Below, one piece after another: positions 39,791 through 49,753 of a stretch of 64,000 nt of DNA. Where the stretch lies: positions 558,001-622,000 of the forward strand of contig CAJFCJ010000012.1 in the NCBI GenBank assembly GCA_904063045.1. The letters run 5' to 3'. Each line of letters opens with the position of its first letter. Position 1 is the stretch's first letter. A model generated the notes under the pieces. It saw only the letters and a program-made list of their open reading frames with translations, ran no database searches and was not told the origin of the DNA. The stretch is from Dimorphilus gyrociliatus. Taxonomy: Eukaryota > Annelida > Polychaeta > Dinophilidae. A program made the position numbers and the translations under genes.

Positions 39791-40440
39791 AAGACTGCTA
39801 TTGTCGACAAATTATTTTTAAGAGGCATTCTATAGCTCATCCGTTACTACGTCTCATCAAACTTTCAATGAGAACGCTCTACGTTTTCCCATTTACTGAT
39901 TTCTTCAATTTTCTGCTTCTTTCTTTCTGTTTTATCTATAAATAGCCTCATTGGAAATTTTTACTGATAAATTTTCAAGAAATTCTTTCCCAAATTACAC
40001 TCTCAGAAATTTAATTCTAGAAGGAATGTTTTCCCAATGTCACGCCAAAATTAGTTAGTTGGTCACGTAAAGTTAACAAAAGTATATAGTATAGTATGTA
40101 TCGTTGAATGTAAATATTTAATATTTATATATGCACTACCTCGTAGAAAATTATTATAGCTTGTATCATTAGCAAAAGCCTTCCAGTCTATACAAACTTT
40201 TGTAGATTCTCAAGATATATTTCGGTAAACTAATTGATACAAAATATTCTTCTACTCTATAACATTCAAATTTTATAGGTTCGTTCAGTGTGTATTCTCG
40301 ATGAATATTCATTGTTTAAACAAGTTGTTAGCAATTAGTTTTGCTTAGATAAGTATTTACCATTTTAGGAGCAGTCTTTTTTATTTATTCTTCCTTTATA
40401 TTTAGAAATAAGTATTACTTTATCAGAATAACAAAATATT

Positions 40441-40737
40441 CTAGTCCTCTTTGAATTCTCGAGGCATAAAAGAAAAATATTCTTTACTGGTTTTTTCGAG
40501 TTTGATGAACGAGCTGGAAAGCATTTTAAGACGGTCCTGTCTAGAAATAGGACAGAAAATTTCATCAAGACAGAGTTGGTTGTGGATTTTGTAAAGTTGT
40601 ATAGTCAATTTGATTTTGTTACTTCTAACATCAAAACAAGACTTTTCTCTTCCTTTGAGAAGAATGATAACAAAAAAAAGAGAAATTAATGACAAATGTC
40701 GAAATATAGTAATAAAGAGTCTACTATGTCTTTTCAT
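40441..40737 (-). CDS. Possible small secreted protein, 98 residues
   Basis: A single open frame from ATG 40737 to TAG. It begins with a basic-hydrophobic leader (RHLSLISLFFVIILLKG) resembling a signal peptide, followed by a cysteine-containing region (SCFDV, then QLCLDEIFCPIS) and a charged C-terminus. An uninterrupted 98-codon frame with mixed residues is unusual in this AT-rich DNA, but no family is recognised. An alternative reading exists: an acidic exon just upstream (encoding AFFWKDDEEKVEVND, near 40826-40875) ends at a GTAAGA donor. It could splice to CTTCTCAAAG within this ORF in another frame. Confidence 0.35.
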   Translation of the reverse strand: MKRHSRLFITIFRHLSLISLFFVIILLKGREKSCFDVRSNKIKLTIQLYKIHNQLCLDEIFCPISRQDRLKMLSSSFIKLEKTSKEYFSFMPREFKED

Positions 40738-43062
40738 TTCTTTAATTTACTAGAAAAGAAACTCTTGAAAGTATTTCTTTGGCAGGTTCGTTACACTTAA
40801 AAGCAATTATTGAAATTCTTACTTGTCATTTACCTCTACCTTCTCCTCATCATCTTTCCAAAAAAATGCTTCTTTCCTTATGTATTACTTGTCTGCCAAA
40901 ATTACAACCATTATTCAATTGTATTAAATTTTATCCATTATTAATACGATGATGGAAATATTTCAACGTTAAACTATAACATCTTGTTTATTTGTATTAT
41001 TATCAACATATATATATGTATATATATATATATACAAGTGATACGATAATAATTATTTTATATCTAACATCTTCTTTATAACAGAATGATGACCTATAAA
41101 TAATAACGAAAAAATTTTAGATATCTTTTCTATAGCAGATATTTTGAAAGGGAAGAAATAACAATCTTGACCAATGAGCACTAAAGCTAATGCCATGTTT
41201 ATAGATGCAAAAACATGTCTATAAGCCAAAAATTTTCGAGTAGTAGATTGGTTCCCAGTTAGTTTTATTTGAAAGTGAGATTTTTCTGTCAGAAGTCGTG
41301 GTTATGTCAAGAATACAAGACTATTCAACAATTTCTAGTCATTCTATACAAGATTTACACGTAATTATTTCGTATATTTTCTACATTTAGTATTTATTTT
41401 ATAACTATGAATCTATATTCTATAAAGGAATATTTATTTATCCATTTGCCTAAAAAGACTTATATTACTTAATATAGACAAAAATTATTATTATTATTAT
41501 CTTTCTATTATTATGTGTATCTATAGAAATTTATAGCATTCCTTATTTGGTGTTATTAACAGAAAACTAGTTAGAGAATACGTTGGAGAGTTTATTAACT
41601 ATTCCATTAATATAGATGTTAATTAATAGCCAGTATCGGTATTAGTCTCTAAATTATTAAACCTTTTAATAAGAGCAAATATCTATTGATACAAACGAAA
41701 GAAAAAGACATATCTTTGAACAGATAATAAGATATTAGATATTCTCTCAATAGGTGATCCTTACCTTTTTCCCTTCCTTTTTCCTATATTCCTTTATATG
41801 TCAGATTATATTAATAATTGTTTACGTATTGTTCTATTGAAAACGAAAAGTAAACAATTACCCTTAATACTTAGGCCATTTGCTCTCTTATATAAATTTT
41901 TTTGTAGTCATCAGCTCGTATTGTATAATTTATTGAAAAGTAAATTATATGAAGTACTTTTTGGTCAGTAAATAAATTGAATTTTTTTACAGAAATAAGA
42001 CCCCCGTTTTTTCATTCTCTTTACGTTCTATAATCAATCAATCTATTGAGGTAATTTTTTATCCGCTATGGGAAAAATATGAAATATTACCTTAGAGTTT
42101 TGCTAGAGTAATTTATTTGCTAAAGGAATTAAGCTCCTAGGTGGGATTTATGGTTATCTTATCGGGTTTCTGCCCTAAATAATTGAAACACGGCCTTGAG
42201 TGTAGGAATAAAATAGTTTTAATGTTAGAAATGACAAAAAAACTTCTTTCAGGATTATTTAAATTAATAAAAATATATCGAGTAGAAAATTTTATCAGCT
42301 ATTGGAATTTGCATCAGTAACATAACGTTTATATGATTGCTTAAATTAGCATAAAAGCCATAATATAATAAAGCAAGGAATCTTTGCCTTTTAACTATAA
42401 ACCTTTCTGATCAAAATTTTTTATTAATTATATAATCAATAATAATATAAGACCGAATATGTCGATTGTAATCTTAATCGTTCTATATATAAATAACTTA
42501 TAAATCATATCAAGTTTCCTTTTTACCATAAAGTGCGAATTGCTTATGTACATATACAGCATATGAAAGATTAAAGAGAGAAAAATAATTGTTGTAGGAG
42601 GAAAAACAGCAAAATGTTAAGTATTAAAGGGAGAATGAGAAGGCAACGGAAGAAAGAAAGCTAGCCTTAGTGTCTATTTATTTAATATTTATAAATGCAT
42701 GTGAGTGAGTGAAAGAGTGGAAGAGTGTGTATGGGTGTGTTTGTATGTTTAAGAGAAAAAAATAAAGCTTGTAATAGAGGAAGAAATAGAAGAAGAAATA
42801 TGTGCGAAAGAGAAGGAAAGTGGGAGAGTATTTGTGTATGTGGAAAAAGAGAAAGACAGATAAACACTAGTAAGTTATTGCCAATATATTTTGTTCAGCT
42901 TACTCAACTGGAAAAAATATTCGTTACAAGTTCTCTTTTCGGTTTGATGTATAAGATAGAAAATTTTCCGTAGATATTACGATTACGAGGAATAGATAAA
43001 GAAAAAGTACGGAAGAAAACAGAGAAAGTAATCAGCATAATGATATTTAATCAATTTTTCCT

Positions 43063-43090
43063 GTCTCTCTCTCTCTCTCTCTGTCTCTCT
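43063..43090. repeat. (TC)n microsatellite
   Basis: TC units with two GT interruptions. Confidence 0.85.
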
Positions 43091-44026
43091 CATACAAATA
43101 TTCTCTCCTTTATTTCTTTCCTACATATAATTTATATTTTTATTCATACATTTTCAATATCATATTTGTTTTATTTATAATTCAAATTAATGATTTTTTT
43201 ACCACAATTTCTTTAGCTCTCTTTGATTCTCTGCTTACTTAATAAGAATTATAGTCTATTGCATAGAAAGAAATTATATAAATAATAGTCATTGGGAAGG
43301 GACATTGACCTCTTTGCTCTGTAAGCTTATCAGTTCCACATATACCTCTTAGATTCGATTGATTTTTTTAAACTGTACTCTGTCGCGGTTAATGCAGAAT
43401 GAAAATGGAATCCTGTCACGATTTACTTAATTTTATTCATTTTAAAAATATGATTGTACTTTAATAATATTAGTTAAAAACAAAACTATAAAAATGATAT
43501 AGAATGAGGAGAGAAACGGCAAATTTCTACCAAAGATTATTTTTCTAAAGTACAAAAAATATACAGGCGCTAGAGGGAGAATATAGATGAAAAATGGGGC
43601 ACGCCAGAAAATTGTAGGAAAGGGGAGAATGATGAGTATAAAGGGACGGAGATAAGACACTTAATAAAGTGTGCTTAAGAAAATTATTTTTAAAATGAGA
43701 TATTAGACTTTATAACATCGAGTTGGCATCTTTCCTTAAACATTATTCATTATAATTCTTTCATCTTATCCCTACATTTGCATATAATATACTTTATACA
43801 GATAAGATAATTTACATTATGTGTGATCTATCCCTCTGAAAATAATCAAAAATAAACAAAAAATAAAGAAGATGGACAGTTTGACATTAAAGAAAAAAGT
43901 AAAAAGAAAAAAATAACAACACAATTTTACACTAAATAGTAGTATAGAACCTATTTTTTATGATGGTCGTCGGCATGGGATTTACAATTGATAAACGGAT
44001 CACAATCAGACACTATTCATTTTTTC

Positions 44027-44052
44027 CACCCCCTCCCCCCCTCCCCACCCCT
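44027..44052 (-). repeat. C-rich run, G-quadruplex-capable on the minus strand
   Basis: Four C-tracts (CCCCC, CCCCCCC, CCCC, CCCC) are separated by single T or A bases, so the complementary strand meets the simple four-run G-quadruplex rule. Confidence 0.55.
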
Positions 44053-44544
44053 TCTTTAATAATTGCAAACTTTTTCAAGAGTAAAAGTAACCTTTTTTTT
44101 CTTTTTAGATTAGTTTTATGTCTAGAAATAGAGAAAGAAGAAAAATAACAACACAAAAATTCAATTGTCAAATTACAGTATATATAGCCTTTAAGAGAAT
44201 TCCTTTTTTTTATTTGCCTGTTTTAAGGTTAATGTATATCTATTTTTTTGTTTATTATTGCGACTTTATACGTTTATTTATATCCTTTTTCCTCTTTTTC
44301 TTTTTCTTCTTCCTCTTCTCTTTTTATAGATAGTTTGTTCCCCTTTTTTTATTATAAATTCCAAGTAGGTAAACAATTTAGCAAAAGCAAAATTATAGAT
44401 TTCGACATATATACAGTAGTTTCTTTAAAGGAAACACGCACGGACCGTCACTTCTGTTTTTTTTTTAAGGCGTTGACTTATTCGATTTTTTTTTCTTTTA
44501 GGTTTTTTACGCGGAAGTCGGAAAATACGACAGTCTACCGACAA

Positions 44545-45069
44545 ATGACCGAACAACAAAGTATTGTGTCCACCATGTTTGCTCACCAATATGCGATCAT
44601 CACAGGCATTGCAAACCTGTAAGTTTATTCGTCCTTTTCTATTTCATCCTCAATTTTTAATATTGTATACGTCGGCTAATAAAAAAAAAAACCGACCGAT
44701 AGATGGCGATACGTCTAGAATCTGTTAATTTATTTCTTTAATTATGATAATAATAATAATTGGTACTTTACAAAGAAAAACTTGAAAGTTAAAGAGAAAT
44801 TTATTTAAAAATAAATACAGTGTCTTCACTTCACGCCCCACAGAAGTGATAAATTTATAATAGACGAAAATGGAGCTCTAAGACCAAAGCCTCCAACGTG
44901 TTTAGGAAAAATGAAGAATTTTACTGGTTTCATTTTCGTTTTTATCTTTGTTATGGCAATTGTTTTATTATTAACTATGCAAAGTTCAGATATTCCTATA
45001 TTCTCTCCTATAATTAATCAAACAAACTCAACGGAAGGTTCATTTTCTAATGAGACTTTAGTGAATTAA
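44545..45069 (+). CDS. Small single-pass membrane protein, 99 residues
   Basis: Two exons, 44545-44618 and 44844-45069, joined by a GTAAGT...CCCACAG intron in phase 2. Other frames hit stops after the join, which supports this one. Residues 1-50 are polar (MTEQQSIVSTMF, then FIIDENGALRPKPP, with a proline-rich RPKPP). Residues 52-70 are one strongly hydrophobic segment (FTGFIFVFIFVMAIVLLLT). The 29-residue tail holds three N-glycosylation sequons (NQT, NST, NET), suggesting a luminal or extracellular C-terminus. An acceptor (TTCTTTTAG, 44494-44502) precedes the ATG, so there may be an untranslated first exon. I do not recognise the family. An AATAAA lies at about 45412. Confidence 0.65.
44695..44710 (+). 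promoter_or_regulatory. CTCF-core-like element
   Basis: CCGATAGATGGCGATA, inside the intron of the 99-residue membrane protein gene. Confidence 0.4.
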
Positions 45070-45810
45070 GAAGAGAATTTAAAGAAAATAGATAACAAAA
45101 TAATTTAAGAGATAAATAAATATAAATGAAAATAAAAGAGAGATTATAATGAATGATTTTATAAGAAGACAGTTATTGGTTTAACTTTTGAAAATAAATG
45201 CCAAACTTTTACCGATTGTTCCTAATCTGCAGTCTAATGTACAGTATCCTCTTCATGATTATAAAAGCTCTATACCGATATACTTGTATATACTTGTATA
45301 ATATTATATGTTACAGTTGTTTTTTCTTCAATTGTATATATATATATATATATATATTTACTTATTTATTATGAAATACATGTATTTGTTGAAAATGTGT
45401 ACATAACGTTAATAAACTCATCAAATTCGTACCTGTTAAAATATATTATATATATATATATATATATATACAATACATGCATCCATAAAATCTTGATAAA
45501 ATCAATATTTTTACATAAACATAGACTTTGTCTATATTTTCAGATAGATCCATTAACTTTTAGGTATATTTTTAATAACTTTAATTGAATTGCAAGTTTT
45601 ACAATAAAACAGTAAAGATTAAAGGGAATATAAATAAATGACCCATTTTAAAATTAATACATCACTCTATATATTTCTGGTCTAATGATTTGTTCTACTT
45701 TGCTAAAGTAACGATTTTTATTAAGTTTCTATGAAATGACGTCAATAAACGTTTAAAAAAACTGATTTTTTTTATTATCTTAAGTATAAAGTAGACACCA
45801 AAATAAGCAA
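45070..45810. other. Spacer with (TA)n repeats and the promoter of the AKAP-like gene
   Basis: TA repeats lie at 45335-45357 and 45447-45471. The only clear transcription-factor site is the CRE at 45737. Confidence 0.5.
45737..45744. promoter_or_regulatory. Canonical cAMP response element
   Basis: A perfect palindromic TGACGTCA lies 66 bases upstream of the ATG at 45811, the classic CREB/ATF position. Confidence 0.55.
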
Positions 45811-47335
45811 ATGAAAAAATATGTCAAGAGTAAATTAAATTCTACAGAAAAAATGGAAGAATCGAATAAAGGGAATAGAAAAGGGAATTCCTTAAGTAGA
45901 ATGTCAAGTAACCGTCAAAGAATTTGGTCAAAAGATGGAATTTTTATGCAAAGGTCAATAAGGAAATCTATGGAAAATTTGAAAAAAGGCAAATTATATT
46001 CATCTTGTTTAAGGAATTCTAAGAATATTTCAACAAATTTAAATTATGCAGACGAAATCCACAAAACTAAAGTAACTGCTGCAGGCTTTAAGCGATCTGG
46101 CCAAGGTTTATCTCTTGGGGAATCGATTAAAATATCCAATACGGAGAATAATCTTAGAAAAATCGTAACTAATTTCCTACTTGCCGAATCCTTGTCGAAT
46201 AGGAAAGATCTACTCGTCAAAGGGAATAAAGATGATACTTTAGCGACTCAAATAGTCCGCTTTGTAATTATAGACGCCCTTGCTAGAATAATGGGAAAAG
46301 ATTTGGATAGAGAATTTGGTCATGTAGCTGATACTTTTGCTAATCGTTTTGTTATTGACGTTTTAAATGACAAAGTTAGATTTAAGGGAAATAATAAGGA
46401 AAAAGCAATCAATATCGCAGCTATTACTATTGAAAATGTAATAAATACTTATTCAATTTATAGTGAATTATATCAGCAAGCTGTAAATAATTATCCGGAT
46501 TTTGACTTGAGAAGCACAGCATATGAAATTATGCATTGTATTATTGATTTTGAAACTCCAGATTATTCTTATTATGATAGTAATAATCAAAATAAACCAA
46601 CTAGTTAGTTGTTCTATTATTATTCAACAATTATTCATGCATAATTAATAACATTTCTAAAAATTATTCCATATCTTCCTAGATAAACCTTCTACTACCT
46701 ACGATATTTGTACTATTAATAATGAACTAACAAACATGAATATTAATATCAATGAAAATGATAATTTTAACAGCTACAACAAGAAAGATAACGAATTTGA
46801 AAGTATTAAAAAGTCTTTATTCAATACAAACAGCGATTCGATACTTTCTCAACTCAAAGAATATCAACTTTACGAACAAACAAACGATTCTTTTTCGTCA
46901 ATTTGTAGAAATTTTAATAAAAACTGCAATGAAATGGATAAATCCACTAGACAGAGTGCGAATGTCAATAATAGTAAGGTAAAGATTAAGAAACAATCTG
47001 CCTCTGGCGAATCTATAAAAGTGAAAACTACTGATAGTACTGTTAATGCAGAAGCTAATCAATCTACGCTAGAGAAACAATCAAAGGATGAGATAATAAA
47101 AAGGAAAAAAGATAAGGAAGAGCTTAAAATAGTTAATGAAACAGAAGAAAATCAAGTTGAGATTCAAACGATTGAGTTTAACGAAGAGGAAAATGAACGT
47201 GATCATTGTATTCCTTGCAGAATAAAGGGGAAAATTCGTGAAGTGAACTCAAGCGATCACTTATTGGATGATGATTGCGATGATATTTTCGACTATATAT
47301 TATGCAATAAGTCTTCTACTGATAACAAGGAATAA
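45811..47335 (+). CDS. Candidate A-kinase anchoring protein, 481 residues
   Basis: Exon 45811-46603 ends at a GTTAGT donor; exon 46683-47335 begins after TTCCTAG and ends at TAA (phase 1 join). Without splicing, the first frame stops at 46608. The N-terminal 110 residues are lysine- and serine-rich. Residues 144-160, LATQIVRFVIIDALARI, form an amphipathic helix. From Ala145 it fits the PKA RII-binding pattern (small/hydrophobic, x2, two hydrophobics, x2, two hydrophobics, x2, two hydrophobics, x2, hydrophobic), and it resembles the known anchoring peptide core LAKQIV. Similar but weaker helices follow at 171-189 and 199-215. The second half is hydrophilic and acidic, with a late CIPC motif. 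Outside the helix I recognise no domain. PKA anchoring is inferred; the two-exon structure is likely, but these could be two genes. Confidence 0.65.
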
Positions 47336-47852
47336 TATTATTTGCGTTTTGTTTGCCTTTGTCCTTTATAGGTTTCTCCTAAAACTAGACCTATTAATTT
47401 TATCAAGACAACAAAACTCACCAACTTTTTCCCATTCTCTCTCTAACTTTTACCGATATGTATTCGAGTTTAATAGTAGTCTTTTGTTAGGACAGTCTTA
47501 CTTAATTTATTTAGGAAAAGAGATCTAATTTCCTCTTAATCTAGTTTTCTTTATAATTACTTTTACTTAGATTATGGTACTTTATTAAATGCAGCTATTT
47601 TCTAGGATGGTTCCTCCTTTCTCTATTTCTCCACTTCATTTTATCAATTACTATATACTATATATATATATATATATATATATAGGCTGTCATTCATTTT
47701 TTATTCTCTATTTATCTATAAGCAGAATTGTATATGATTTTAGAATTGTTTACTATGATTAAGTAGAAATTAAAGATATATCTGAAAACTATAAAACTGA
47801 TAAGAAAAGTTCATTATAAAAATAAGAGAACGCCTACTAATTTCAAAACAGT
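47336..47852. other. Spacer between AKAP-like and zinc transporter genes
   Basis: AT-rich, with a (TA)n tract at 47658-47684. It probably carries the 3'UTR of one gene and the promoter and 5'UTR of the next. Confidence 0.5.
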
Positions 47853-49452
47853 ATGAGTAAGTTTTATTTATAAATCTAAGTCTTTTTTTCATTTTTCCCC
47901 CATTAATTAACCTTTGGAAATTCGTTTCCTCTCTACGCTTTTTCCATAGGTAATAATGCGGAAATATTCACAACTTCTAATAATACCCAAACATCTGAAC
48001 TGGATTCCTATCCAACAACAAAGTGTGCCTGTCACACTATGGAATCAATACATGATAATCGAGGTGCAAGAAATCAATTAATCATTGTGGCTATTTTATG
48101 CGCAATTTTTATGATCGGCGAAATAGTTGGTAAATATTATTTTCATATTAAAATAAATATGTTTTTGCATTATAAATAAAGAAATATGCAAATTCTTTAA
48201 TAAATTCTTTATACAGTAAAATATTTTGCAGTTTTCATTTCGGATTAAAAATAAAAGGGCCTAAAAAATGTATTTCTCTCCTTTAGCTTTTCTTTTAACT
48301 CTGCTCTTTGTTTTGTAAAATTTATTCAGGTGGAATAATTGCAAGTAGTTTAGCATTACTCTCCGATGCCCTTCACCTCGGTAGCGATCTTGCTGGATTT
48401 ATTATAAGTCTAGTTGCATTGTGGTTGGCTAAGAAACCGGCAAATTCGAGAATGACCTTTGGCTATTATAGAGCTGGTTAATATTTTTTTTATTACTATT
48501 TAAACTATAATAGTAAGTGACCAGGTTTTTGTTTACTTTCTTTTAGAAGTCGTGGGTGCTTTAATAAGCGTTATAATAATTTGGTTAGTTACTGCTATTT
48601 TGGTCTATGCTGCAGTGCTAAGAATAAAAGATCAAAACTATGAAATAAAACCATTAATAATGCTGATAACAGCATCAGCTGGAGTTGCCTTTAATATTAC
48701 GTTTGTATTTATGAAAACATTACTGGTATACAATAGAAGATTATCATTGATTTCTATTTAGGTTAGGTATCATTTTACACTGTAGTAAATGTCACTGTAA
48801 CGTTGCTCATGGTCATTCGCATGGAGCTGATAGAACATTTATAATTGACAACGACGCCCTAGCTCAACAGGATAGCGAAAACAGCAACAACACTTTTAAC
48901 GATACAAATACACAAAACGATAATATCAATGTTAAAGCCGCTCTTATCCATGTCATTGGAGATTTGATTCAGAGTTGTGGAGTTGTAATCGCTTCTGTTA
49001 TCATCTTAATAAAAGTACAGTATATACATTTACTAATTCGTTACGGATAATGCATTCTTATAAATACTTTATAGCCACAATATAAAATTGCCGATCCCAT
49101 CTGTACATTTCTGTTCAGTGTACTAGTGCTTATCTCTACAATTAGAATACTTAGAGAAATTGGATTTGTCATTATGGAAGGTTCGCCAAATGAAAGTCAG
49201 TTACATAGATTAGAGAGTGATCTCAAGTCCAACTCATTAATATTGTCCATACACGATTTGCATGTTTGGTCTTTAACGACAAACAGACTGGTTGCATCAG
49301 TGCATATCGTTGTGAATAATAGACAAGTTGAGACAAAAGAAATCGAGAACTTTGCTACAGAATTGTTGAAGCGAAAATATGGTGTAAGTAAAACAACGGT
49401 ACAAGTTGAAACTTATGAAAACTGCGATACTTGTTACGTTTATGATAATTAA
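47853..49452 (+). CDS. SLC30A: Zinc transporter of the cation diffusion facilitator family (ZnT2/3/8-like)
   Basis: Moves zinc from cytosol into vesicles in exchange for protons. Six exons (47853-47856, 47950-48129, 48330-48476, 48547-48700, 48762-49014, 49075-49452) give 371 residues, the normal size for this subfamily. The transport site is intact: HxxxD in TM2 (His77, Asp81; LLSDALHLGSD) and in TM5 (His225, Asp229; HVIGD). A Cys/His-rich cytosolic loop (HCSKCHC, then HGHSHG, residues 168-182) follows TM4. The C-terminal CTD contains VIMEGSP and IHDLHVWSL, as in ZnT2/3/4/8. A CACH motif near the N-terminus resembles the zinc-binding HCH region of that subfamily. The first coding exon holds only ATG plus one base before a GTAAGT donor; phase 1 on both sides makes Ser2. 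The splice joins agree with the family alignment throughout. Confidence 0.93.
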
Positions 49453-49753
49453 TTAAGATTAATTTATACAATGTATACACTATATGTTCAATATATTTCA
49501 AAAAAAGACTTTTTATCTCTCTTAAATAAAATTAATTAGTGACCTTCACCTATATCTGTCAATTCATTATAAAATAATATAGATAAATTTTAAGACGCAA
49601 GTTAATTAATGACAAAAAGTAGGCTCTTCCCTTTTTGCCTTGTAACATAAGATTAACATATGCTTTTTCTCATATAGAAATATATATATGTTATAAAAGA
49701 ATAAATAGTTTTTTTCATCTTAATGACTTTCTAATAGCTAGAAAGTTAAAATA
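49453..49753. other. Short spacer between zinc transporter and ceramidase genes
   Basis: A 301-base AT-rich gap; it must hold both the end of one transcript and the start of the next. Confidence 0.6.

Larger units (their letters stand above)
37578..44544. other. 7-kb mostly noncoding region
   Basis: AT-rich, with TC-rich tracts (38570-38600, 39020-39060, 43063-43090), G-runs (39173-39186, 39520-39555) and a C-run (44027-44052). A less AT-rich island lies at about 39600-39790. Apart from the 98-codon frame at 40441-40737 no ORF has credible composition. Confidence 0.5.

Noticed and set aside
46752-46982. Plus-strand ORF of 76 codons
   Set aside because: It is an out-of-frame shadow of the second exon of the AKAP-like gene.
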